Origin: Ktedonobacter sp. SOSP1-85
GTDB lineage: Bacteria; Chloroflexota; Ktedonobacteria; Ktedonobacterales; Ktedonobacteraceae
Direction of reading: 5' to 3'
NCBI RefSeq assembly: GCF_016587415.1
Contig: NZ_BNJI01000001.1
Span: forward strand, 2,333,501 to 2,397,500
DNA: 64,000 nucleotides
Shown in pieces: positions 19,520-27,732 of this stretch. The position numbers and the translations under genes were made by a program. The notes below the pieces were generated by a model, which was given only the letters and a program-made list of their open reading frames with translations, ran no database searches and had not been told where the DNA came from. Position 1 is the first letter of the stretch; the number at the start of each line of letters is the position of its first letter.

Positions 19520-21415
19520 TTAATCATGCGTCACAGCCTCGACAGGAATAGGTTCTGAGGGCGATACTTGACCAGGATGGACCTGCTCCGCGCGTAAGAG
19601 GCTTACTCCCAACTCAGACTGCACACTGAGCGAGCTTCCCAGCGTCTCCTGCTGCCCCTCGGGAGTCGTCAGCACCCACATGACTTCGGCAGCGACATGG
19701 CGTGCCGGCAGGTTCATGGGCTGGATATGCTCAAGCACGCGGGCCGCGACGGCGCTCACAATCGGCGTAGCGAAGGAGGTACCAGACCAGTAGGCCCAAC
19801 CATTGGCGTTGGGAGCCGGATACTCTGGCATGGGTGGATTCTTACCCTCGAAGGCGGGATAGCTCTGTGAGCTATAGAGGCCAATCAATGCATCCACCTC
19901 GTCGCGCTGTATATCTCTCCGCGTGGGAATACCGCCGCCATAGGTCGCGATACCGTTTCGCTGCGCTGGCAGCTTGGGATAGTTGCTATAGCGCGCCGCC
20001 TCGCCATCGCGATCTACCGCCCCGACGGCAAGGACCTCAGGGAAGGCCGCCGGGTAACGTGGACCAATACGTCCCGCCAGCTCTGGCGTGTTTGAATCAT
20101 TGCCAGCCGCAGCCACGATCACCGCGCCACATTCGCTCAGACGCTGAATAGCCCGTTGCAATGGAGCGCGCAGGGTCGCCAAGTCATAGGCCATGCTCAG
20201 GGTATTCTGGCCATATGCGTTGCCTGAGGAGGCATGCCAATAGGTAAAGAGGTTTTCATCCGAGGGCGTCATGACCAGGCTCAGATTGATTACCACAGGC
20301 TTATTAAAGAGGTCTCCCTGCTGGCCCGTCCGGGGATCGATGCGGGACATGCGCCCATGAATCCACTCCAGCATGTTAATCAGGGTATAGCAATCACCCG
20401 CGCCAAAGTCGTTCAGCACACGTATATACTCGATATCAGCCTCGGGCGCAAGCTCACGCACAATCCCTGTCACAAAGAGCCCATGATCAGGCATACCAAA
20501 GGCATACTGCTTCCCATTGAGGTCCCGGCCCACCACCATCTGGTTCTCGGCATTCTCTTGTAGGAGGGAGCAAAGCGGCTGATAGGAGAACTTAATGAAG
20601 GGAGACTGCTCGCGGTTCATCTGCTCAGCCACCATCTGTAAGAGTTTGTTATTTCCGCCAGCACGCTGAGCCGCCTCAGTAATAGCATTCGTTGTCGCAT
20701 CGGGATTCGTAGGCAACTCAGGCATGGTATCCAGGACAAAGACCGTCACCCCTTTCCCATTCTTCGTGGCAATAGGAGAGTCTTTCAGGTCTGGCAGGGT
20801 AGTGTCCCAGGCACCAGTATGCTGTCCATCGCTTGCTGGAAGCGGCAAGGGAGGCAGGGCAGGACCACCATGAATAAGGCAGTCTATCGGTGCCGCACCA
20901 CCCACCCAGTTTGGGGCAGCTGCTACCAGGGGCAGGCCAAGATCCTGACGAAGCGTCTCCAGGTTGTGATTGATCAGATTTACAACCTGGCGAGCATATG
21001 ACAGGTCATATCCGGCGGCCAGCATATCCTGCATCGGATACTCAGCCTTGATGTCATCCACTGTAAAAAAGCCGACAACGGTCACACCACTCCCATCTGG
21101 TGTCTTAAAGCGACAATGACAGCTAGAATGCGACAACCACTCATTTAAAGCAATCGGCGTGGCCTGATTTTGCTGGGCCTCGGACGCCTCCTGCCCATCC
21201 ACTGACGTCACATCTGAGAGATAAGGGGAGAGTTGAAAACCACGTCTCTGGAGAAACAGGTTGAGATCCTCGATGCCAAGAGAGCCAGATACGCTCTTAT
21301 CGTCTAGCTGCCGCCCATCTTCAACGTGAAAGGTCAGGGTCACATGCTTCTCTACCCAAAGCATCTTGGCGGCACTCCACCAGGGTTCGCGCATATTCAT
21401 CGATGATGCCGACAC
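19520..21415 (-). CDS. S8 (subtilisin-like) serine peptidase, no signal peptide
   Basis: 631 residues. The catalytic set is complete: D229 (VFVLDTM), H311 (PDHGLFVTG), oxyanion N439 (AAAGNDS) and S547 (SGTSFATP). The first ~215 residues are not an I9-type inhibitor prodomain that I recognise and contain no hydrophobic leader, so the enzyme is predicted to be cytosolic. The GTG start at 21415 is supported by AGGAGG 6 nt upstream. It lies 101 nt after the TPR-CHAT stop on the same strand, downstream of sigma factor and zinc-finger genes. This context suggests a partner or downstream protease of the CHAT protein, rather than a secreted nutritional protease. Confidence 0.9.
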   Translation of the reverse strand: MSASSMNMREPWWSAAKMLWVEKHVTLTFHVEDGRQLDDKSVSGSLGIEDLNLFLQRRGFQLSPYLSDVTSVDGQEASEAQQNQATPIALNEWLSHSSCHCRFKTPDGSGVTVVGFFTVDDIKAEYPMQDMLAAGYDLSYARQVVNLINHNLETLRQDLGLPLVAAAPNWVGGAAPIDCLIHGGPALPPLPLPASDGQHTGAWDTTLPDLKDSPIATKNGKGVTVFVLDTMPELPTNPDATTNAITEAAQRAGGNNKLLQMVAEQMNREQSPFIKFSYQPLCSLLQENAENQMVVGRDLNGKQYAFGMPDHGLFVTGIVRELAPEADIEYIRVLNDFGAGDCYTLINMLEWIHGRMSRIDPRTGQQGDLFNKPVVINLSLVMTPSDENLFTYWHASSGNAYGQNTLSMAYDLATLRAPLQRAIQRLSECGAVIVAAAGNDSNTPELAGRIGPRYPAAFPEVLAVGAVDRDGEAARYSNYPKLPAQRNGIATYGGGIPTRRDIQRDEVDALIGLYSSQSYPAFEGKNPPMPEYPAPNANGWAYWSGTSFATPIVSAVAARVLEHIQPMNLPARHVAAEVMWVLTTPEGQQETLGSSLSVQSELGVSLLRAEQVHPGQVSPSEPIPVEAVTHD

Positions 21416-21516
21416 AGACTACCTCCTGGGATGATGGTCTACAAGGTGGTCTACAAATACCACAGCATACATATTCCTATCTATTAGATAGACGCTATAA
21501 CTACATCTTTTTAGGC

Positions 21517-24500
21517 TCAAGTATTTATTTCTCCGCGCAACTTCTTGGTTACTTGCGGGCTGAGAGGCTGCATATCCCCCACCAGGCGAAAGGCGGCCCA
21601 GAAGTAGGGATGGCTATAGCGCGCATCTACGTGTTTGAGCATAGCTTGTTGCGCAAGGCGTAGCGCCTCCACCTTGCTCTCTCCCCGAAGTAAATGTTGA
21701 TAGAACGCCTGCATTAAGAAGCTAGTCGAGGCGTCTTCAACCGGCCAGATACTCATCACCAGCGAACGTGCTCCCGCGGCTAAAAAGGCTCGGCCCAATC
21801 CCAGTTGCTCATCCCCACCACCACTCAGTGCCAGACCGGTCTCGCACCCACTCAGGGTCACCAGTTCACAGCCTTGCAGGTTCAGCGAGAAAGCATCAAT
21901 AGCATTGAGATAGCCATCCGCCAATACAATGGAAGAGAAGTTTGGAGCATCCAGGCGACTGTGACCATGCGTCGCCAGGTGGATAAGGGGGCAGCCCTGT
22001 GTCTCGGTTTGCAGATGTTCAATGGTGGCCTCTTCTTCAAGCTGACACGTTCCGTGGAGCAATTCAGCAATAGACCTGGCCTCCTCCAGAGCCGAAGGGA
22101 GATTGCTATGACCGGAACATCCCATCACCAGGGCTGTAGAGATCTCATGCTCGTTCAATTGCCGCATATTCTGGAGATCGAGTAATAGACTGCTTGCGGG
22201 CAAATAATTGATTTGGAAATCCTCGATTAAAAAACGCGAACCATCATAGAGGGCATGGAAGGGAAGTTGATGCAGAACACCATAAGGTACAATTGTTAGC
22301 ACTTCGGTTGTGTCAGTGATGTACTCCGCCACGGGGGCAATGAGCAGGCGGTGCAATTTCTTCAACAAACCGCGAATGATCTGCTGTGGAGGATGCAGGG
22401 CATCTGGCCAGCCTCCTGGCTGTAAATGAGCATGTAGAAGCAGTAAATACTGTTCCAGTTGCGGGATTATACCTGGCTGCTTGTAGACAGAAAAGTCCTG
22501 CGCGCTAATGATAAAAATAACCAGCGTGTCTTGAAAAATATAATACGTCAGCAACGTCTGACCTGGCTGTAATGCCTGTTGCAACTGCTGTACATTCAGG
22601 CCTGAGGGCGTACGCACACGCTTGCGATACCCCGTGACGGACGGAGCCAGGGCGCTATCGGAACGCAACAAATGTAGCCATTCAAAGAGTTCAGCGATTT
22701 TGGCTTCGCACTGCTTTACCGTGGATTCGACCTCCTCGCGATTGATCGCGACCACTAGGTCTTCGTCTCGCGTCGCCAGCAAGGCGCTGTATTCATGATA
22801 CTTTTTCTGCCAGAGCGAGAGCTCATACTCGCGTTGCAAGAGCGAAGCACCTTTCGCTCGTCTCACCTCATCAAGTTCCCTGGCATCATTTTCCTCGCTG
22901 GCCCCTGGCTCCGCAAGCATTGGCTTTCCCTGTGTAGCTCGCAAATATTGGCGCAAAGCAATTGAGCGTGCACGCTCCAGGTAATGAAAAGCCCGTTCAG
23001 CATGACCATCCTGAAGTTGCAGGCCAATTATATCCTCATATACTTCCCAGGCAGTTCGCAGAAAGGTAGGTGAGAGATCATATACCAGGTCTCTCAAGAG
23101 ATGCTCAATACGCCCAATAGCGCTCAAGAAGAACCTGTTGGCGTGCTGCATATCCCCTTGTAACATCGCCATACGCCCAAGGAGATGTTGGCCTCGATAC
23201 ACACTATCCTGTAAGTTGGCAAGCGTAGCATTTTTGACCAGTTGCCGGCAGAGCTCCTGCGTCTGTGTTAGGTTAACCTGATAGGCCTCTTCCTGGCCTA
23301 TTTGCACCAGGCCAATCGCGGCCTCGACCATGACAAGTTGCGCCTGTATCAGAAGCGCAATCAGACCCTGAGCGTTATAGTATGTGCTAACGTGGGTGGC
23401 CAGTTCATACGCCTTACCATAGACTTGCTGCCTGTTATAAATTTCGGCACGGCACAGTTGCGTCACAGCAGTCAGATAATCATAGCCTTGCGAAATGGTT
23501 TCTGCTTCTCCGAGAGGCTCTAAAGCTTCTTGTAAGTCACCCGTAGCAATAAGGATATTGGCATAGCCATGGAGGCTATCAATCCTCTCCATTCGACTCT
23601 CTAGCTTTTCCGTTACCTCGACCGCCTGTGCTCCTATGTGATGTGCATCATCTAGCCGATTCAATTTAAGGAAGCACATCGCCATTTGCAACAGCAGACG
23701 AGCCAGAATCTGAGGATTCCCAACTTTGTGTTGCATATATATGTTGCGAGCATCATAATAATGCCTTAACGCTGAACCATAGTATCCTTGCACAAAGATG
23801 TTCTTGGCGATATTCATTTCGCTTGAGACAACAGCAATAATATCTCCAAGATCCTGAAAATTTTGTTGTGACTTCCGCAACAAGCTCGATGACTCCTCAA
23901 ATGCACCGATCAAAGCAAGATTCGTGGCTTTGTTATGTTGCGCAAGCGCAATTGAGCGCCGAAGATAGCTCTCATCAAATTTCTTCAAGAGTGGATAGGT
24001 AGCTAATACGCGGTCATAAAGCTTGAGGGCTTGCTGGTAACGTCCAGCATATTTACATATAACGGCTGTATTAATATCAATGGCACAAGCCCAATAATAT
24101 TCATCCAGGCGCATAAAGGTCTCACGTGCACGCGTAGCAACTTGCAAAGCCTGCTCAATATCCCCTAACCAGGCACATGAAACAATCCAGACAATGCGAC
24201 TTCTAGCCCAGTTCAGCTCATCACCTAACGCTTGAAATACTTCTCCGCCTTCGTCCAGACGTTTCAGCGCAGCCTGGTGGTACCCTTGACTTGCCAATAT
24301 GCCGCCACGGGCGGTCATTCCCAGGGCATATGAGGCTGTATGGCTAGTATGCTGGCCATAAAATATCAGGAGATCGGCCAGTTTGAGGGCCAGCGCGGGC
24401 TGGGCATACATCAACTTGAGCGATGCTTCGCGCAGGCGAGGACCAAAGATAGCAGGTTCACCCAGTTCAGCGCTGTGTTCCTGGAGAAAACGCTTCCCTG

Positions 24501-24576
24501 CGTCGAGATCCAATGCTTGCAAGCGCTGTAGGAATGGCTCCAGGTCCATGGATTCTTTTACCATGTGCGACCCCAT
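21517..24576 (-). CDS. TPR-repeat CHAT-domain (caspase-like) protein
   Basis: 1019 residues. Residues ~1-560 are helical TPR-like repeats. A charged coiled-coil linker lies at ~560-660, and a C-terminal CHAT domain at ~690-1000. The caspase-type dyad is visible as H870 (HLATHG) and C911 (LSGCETG). The family motifs LGLGRAFLAAGARSLVMS and SLWxV-like SIWPVED are also present. CHAT domains are clan CD cysteine proteases such as separase-related and Csx29-type proteins, activated by partner sensing. The start ATG overlaps the stop of the zinc-finger gene by one base (TAATG), implying translational coupling. A subtilase follows. Likely a regulated protease in a conflict or stress response; its target is not visible. 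Confidence 0.92.
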   Translation of the reverse strand: MGSHMVKESMDLEPFLQRLQALDLDAGKRFLQEHSAELGEPAIFGPRLREASLKLMYAQPALALKLADLLIFYGQHTSHTASYALGMTARGGILASQGYHQAALKRLDEGGEVFQALGDELNWARSRIVWIVSCAWLGDIEQALQVATRARETFMRLDEYYWACAIDINTAVICKYAGRYQQALKLYDRVLATYPLLKKFDESYLRRSIALAQHNKATNLALIGAFEESSSLLRKSQQNFQDLGDIIAVVSSEMNIAKNIFVQGYYGSALRHYYDARNIYMQHKVGNPQILARLLLQMAMCFLKLNRLDDAHHIGAQAVEVTEKLESRMERIDSLHGYANILIATGDLQEALEPLGEAETISQGYDYLTAVTQLCRAEIYNRQQVYGKAYELATHVSTYYNAQGLIALLIQAQLVMVEAAIGLVQIGQEEAYQVNLTQTQELCRQLVKNATLANLQDSVYRGQHLLGRMAMLQGDMQHANRFFLSAIGRIEHLLRDLVYDLSPTFLRTAWEVYEDIIGLQLQDGHAERAFHYLERARSIALRQYLRATQGKPMLAEPGASEENDARELDEVRRAKGASLLQREYELSLWQKKYHEYSALLATRDEDLVVAINREEVESTVKQCEAKIAELFEWLHLLRSDSALAPSVTGYRKRVRTPSGLNVQQLQQALQPGQTLLTYYIFQDTLVIFIISAQDFSVYKQPGIIPQLEQYLLLLHAHLQPGGWPDALHPPQQIIRGLLKKLHRLLIAPVAEYITDTTEVLTIVPYGVLHQLPFHALYDGSRFLIEDFQINYLPASSLLLDLQNMRQLNEHEISTALVMGCSGHSNLPSALEEARSIAELLHGTCQLEEEATIEHLQTETQGCPLIHLATHGHSRLDAPNFSSIVLADGYLNAIDAFSLNLQGCELVTLSGCETGLALSGGGDEQLGLGRAFLAAGARSLVMSIWPVEDASTSFLMQAFYQHLLRGESKVEALRLAQQAMLKHVDARYSHPYFWAAFRLVGDMQPLSPQVTKKLRGEINT

Positions 24577-25391
24577 TAGCTGCGTTCGATCTTCAATCCC
24601 TCGATGACGACTTCATTCTCCGGTAACTGCACGACCAGTGTATAGTTTCCCACTGGAACGGGTTTAAAGACAATATTACCTAGATCATCGATTTTTGTGG
24701 ATATAAGCGGAGGCTCTTTTTCCCAGCTAGTGCTAAGCATAATTTCCGGTTGTATGTCGCCAGGCTCTTGCAAGTGATTGATGATAGGATAGAGGCGTGC
24801 ATCGACTCCTTCGAATGCCTCTATGCTCTCATCGGGATCGGCGCAGGAGAAAAGCCCGAGCATCATGAGATCGCCATTGCTGGCGCGTGAGAGGTGAAGC
24901 GAGATATTGAGTGTGCCTGCGCGATACTGGCGTGGCCAGGGCGTCTCAGCGACCTCTCCACGCGTCACTAGTTGTGGCTGCCAGGGAACAAGCGTGGCGA
25001 CTATGCGCTCCGCCGCCCGGCGCAATACGCCAAGAGGCTGCCTACTCTCAGCGGGAAAGGCTTCGAAGGACTGCAATACCCGGCGAATCTCGCGTACGTC
25101 TTGTGCACATAAAGGGCAAAATGCAAGATGCCCACTTATGGTCATGACTTCGTCAGGGGAGAGATAATGAGCACAAAAGAGATTTAAGGTCGTAGCATCG
25201 GGACACTGACTACGATACAGAGAATTAAGAAGAAAATTGTTTGTCTGTCTATAGCGCTCCAACCGCTCTCGACACTGCGCGCATCCGGCGAGATGACATG
25301 CCGCCTCTGTCGAGAGAGGGACATCATCTAACGCCAGACTGAGCAATGCATCATCTTCTGGAGCCATAATATGCGAACAATTTTTCATCAT
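24576..25391 (-). CDS. Anti-sigma-like protein with tandem zinc-finger (HC2) motifs
   Basis: 271 residues. Two H-x3-C-x2-C motifs of the zinc-binding anti-sigma type occur at H33/C37/C40 and H88/C92/C95. The C-terminal half is beta-rich, ending in a fibronectin/CNA-B-like pattern (DDLGNIVFKPVPVGNYTLVVQL). I see no membrane helix, so unlike many anti-sigma factors it is probably soluble. AAGGAGG lies upstream of the ATG pair at 25391/25388. It is translationally coupled to the CHAT gene, and a sigma factor gene lies upstream on the same strand. The role as inhibitor of that sigma factor, or as a bridge between it and the CHAT protein, is inferred from context. Confidence 0.82.
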   Translation of the reverse strand: MMKNCSHIMAPEDDALLSLALDDVPLSTEAACHLAGCAQCRERLERYRQTNNFLLNSLYRSQCPDATTLNLFCAHYLSPDEVMTISGHLAFCPLCAQDVREIRRVLQSFEAFPAESRQPLGVLRRAAERIVATLVPWQPQLVTRGEVAETPWPRQYRAGTLNISLHLSRASNGDLMMLGLFSCADPDESIEAFEGVDARLYPIINHLQEPGDIQPEIMLSTSWEKEPPLISTKIDDLGNIVFKPVPVGNYTLVVQLPENEVVIEGLKIERS

Positions 25392-25634
25392 TAAGATCGT
25401 ACTTCCTCCTTATCATCCCTGACATAGAAGCAAGCACGTCTCCTTTCTTGCTATGTATAGTGACACATACATGTGGGAATGGCAAAAACCCACATCTATT
25501 TTATTTTCTGCTTGCCTTCTCAAACTGTTATCGCTTTGTAAACGTTCCATATGCCATTTTTAGCGCCTCCTTTTTCTATCTCCTTCCCCTGGGGATAGAA
25601 AGGGGAAATTTTTGTGGGGAACTGGTTTCTTATT

Positions 25635-25703
25635 CCGCTCACCAACCCCCATTCGGGGGCGCAGCGGCACTTTCGCGCCTAGCCTATCGGCTCAGGTGAG
25701 CGG
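25635..25703. repeat. Fold-back repeat between sigma factor and anti-sigma-like gene
   Basis: CCGCTCACC/GGTGAGCGG outer arms enclose a CCCCC-ATT-CGGGGG-type hairpin and a GCGC-rich core like the elements at 50276 and 18506. The remaining part of the 403-nt gap shows no gene. Confidence 0.75.
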
Positions 25704-25794
25704 GAAGGAAGCCCACGCCCCGGCAGGAGGGAGACCCTCCTGCACCTCCCCTAGTCGCGTACGCCAGTCGCACGCTACTGGCACGCCACACCTG

Positions 25795-26496
25795 CTAGTG
25801 CTCGTTGTAGCTCATGCGCCAGCGAATTTTGTCTGAGTTGCGCAGAATACGCTCCATGATATTGCGTTTCAGGCGATAAATTTCGTCTTCACCACTGAAC
25901 TCACCGGGACAATAGTGGATAATCTCACGCGGCTTTAAGTTACAATGGAAGTGTAGATAGGCGACACGCTGCTCTTTTTCGCCGGGCAGGATGGTTTTGA
26001 TAATCTCCCAGAGCTCATTTTCGTGATAACGATCTTCTACAAATGGCTCCTCATGCCCTCCCTGGCCATAATCTGGTAGAGGCTCGATATGAGAGCGCGA
26101 AAAGGCCCGCAGCGTATCCATAATGGCACAGTTGAGGCACAGGTGCAAATAGCTTAACGCACCACCCAGGGTCGAGAAGCGCAGCTTCTGATCGCTGACC
26201 GCCTGCCAGAAACGCCGAAAGGTATCATCAATATAACTCTGCTCGCTTTCGTGCCGCAGCGCGGCTTCACGATTGGGATGCCGTCCCATCCAGAGGCGAA
26301 TATTATCGCTAAACAGGCGCTGCAAGACCAGCCAGGCCTGCTCATCCTGGTTTACCACGGCCCGCCGCAGAATTTCTAAGCTGTACTGGTCGTTGCTTGG
26401 CTCCTTACGCCGATAGCGGGCCATCTCCTGGTTACAACATGTTACAAGCTCCGCCAGGGTCATTTCTACAGGTGGTTTCTCCATCTTAATCCCCAT
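25795..26496 (-). CDS. Sigma-70 family RNA polymerase sigma factor (ECF-like)
   Basis: 233 residues. A region 2-like part (DEQAWLVLQRLFSDNIRLWMG... DTFRRFWQAV... LSYLHLCLNCAIMDTLR) is followed by an acidic linker and a region 4-like helix-turn-helix part (ILPGEKEQRVAYLHFHCNLKPREI). It is divergent from standard ECF sigmas but has the same order. It probably directs RNA polymerase to promoters of its own cassette. ATG 26496 follows TTAGGAAAG; GTG 26499 is an alternative. The zinc-finger and CHAT genes are downstream on the same strand across a 403-nt gap that contains a repeat element, so they may have their own promoter. Confidence 0.8.
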   Translation of the reverse strand: MGIKMEKPPVEMTLAELVTCCNQEMARYRRKEPSNDQYSLEILRRAVVNQDEQAWLVLQRLFSDNIRLWMGRHPNREAALRHESEQSYIDDTFRRFWQAVSDQKLRFSTLGGALSYLHLCLNCAIMDTLRAFSRSHIEPLPDYGQGGHEEPFVEDRYHENELWEIIKTILPGEKEQRVAYLHFHCNLKPREIIHYCPGEFSGEDEIYRLKRNIMERILRNSDKIRWRMSYNEH

Positions 26497-26876
26497 CACG
26501 CTTTCCTAACTTCCTCTTCAGCGTGGGCTGAAGTTACTGTAACCTGCATATCACCGTTTTCGTCTTATACCTCTGCTTTATGCGCTTCGATTGTCACACG
26601 AACCTGACGCATCTCCCACACTGCGACTTCCTGCCTCTATGGCAAAACTACCATTAAATATTTAACCTGCTTTTATCTCAATATTAAAGTCATAATTTTT
26701 TTATAAACCAAAAGGATTACCTTTTATTATAACCATTTTTACGGCGGGACAGTTACAAAAAGAATATCCTTAGATTAGAGAATTACTATGCAAAAGTCAA
26801 GAAGCTTCGACTTGTCTCCCATCTTAGATTACGTTGGCGTCCTGGTAAGAGCATCTAATCTCTTTCTTTATTTTTC

Positions 26877-26905
26877 TTGTCACAACACTGGAAAACAGGT
26901 ATACT
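26877..26905 (+). promoter_or_regulatory. Sigma-70-type promoter for the USP gene
   Basis: TTGTCA, 17 nt, TATACT, ending about 92 nt before the GTG start at 26998. The rest of the 26500-26997 divergent region is AT-rich and shows no gene. Confidence 0.6.
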
Positions 26906-26997
26906 GTACTTATAAGAGTACTCATAAAGCGTGCTTCTTACAATGGTTTAGCTAACCAAAAGAGAGTCAGATACTTCACATCCTTTAGTGGAGGCTT

Positions 26998-27732
26998 GTG
27001 CGAAACAAAATGAATTCATGTATTGTACTTGCCATTGATACTGATCTCTCTCCTACAACTCTGCACGCGCTCACTTCGATCAGTGCGTTCTTAGAGCAGT
27101 CGGCTCCTACTGTCCGCCTTCTCCTTCTCCATGTGATCCCCCTTACCCAGGTCGTTTCAGCACAACCGGGTATGTATGTGGGGCAGGTCTTTCCAGGGAC
27201 GGCGACTACTGCTCAACGCGAACATGCCCAGGCCGTCCTCTATAAAGCACGTCTCTTACTGGCCCAACAGGGCATCAGCATGGAACGTACGGAGGGAGTG
27301 GTCCGTGAAGGACTGCCGGCCGATGAAATTACGCGAGCGGCCCGCGAGCTACACGCCAGTTTTATCGTCGTTGGGCGCCATGAAGATGCGCTCAAGCATA
27401 AAATCCGCCGCTTCCTGCTAGGGAGCACTTCACAGCGCATCTTACAACTGGCCTCCTGTCCCGTGTATATCGCGGTTCTGCCTCCACCCGCCAAAGCCAG
27501 CGACCTATCCTCCTGGTATATGGAGGCCATCAAAGGCTATCTGGACGAACATCCCTCTTCCCTGAGCGTCTTCACCCCCGAGCAGGCCGCCCGGCGCTTT
27601 GCGCCCCCAGGAAAAAGTAAAATCGGGCGCCAGGAGGTCAAAGCGGCCTCCCGCGCCCTGGAAGATCTCGCCACCGGTGGGCTTCTTTGTCGCCATGAGA
27701 TCAAAGGCGAGCTACGCTATGTGAATGATTAG
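26998..27732 (+). CDS. Universal stress protein with C-terminal winged-helix-like extension
   Basis: 244 residues. Residues ~5-160 form a UspA fold: the opening strand CIVLAIDTD, then [23 protein letters not shown], and a nucleotide-loop-like [10 protein letters not shown]. The remaining ~85 residues ([14 protein letters not shown]... [29 protein letters not shown]) have the helix-helix-strand-wing pattern of a winged helix. This is an unusual addition that could bind nucleic acid or protein. GGAGG sits 3 nt before the GTG start; ATG 27010 is the alternative. The stop codons of this gene and the convergent yyaL-type gene overlap by a few bases. Confidence 0.82.
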   Translation: MRNKMNSCIVLAIDTDLSPTTLHALTSISAFLEQSAPTVRLLLLHVIPLTQVVSAQPGMYVGQVFPGTATTAQREHAQAVLYKARLLLAQQGISMERTEGVVREGLPADEITRAARELHASFIVVGRHEDALKHKIRRFLLGSTSQRILQLASCPVYIAVLPPPAKASDLSSWYMEAIKGYLDEHPSSLSVFTPEQAARRFAPPGKSKIGRQEVKAASRALEDLATGGLLCRHEIKGELRYVND

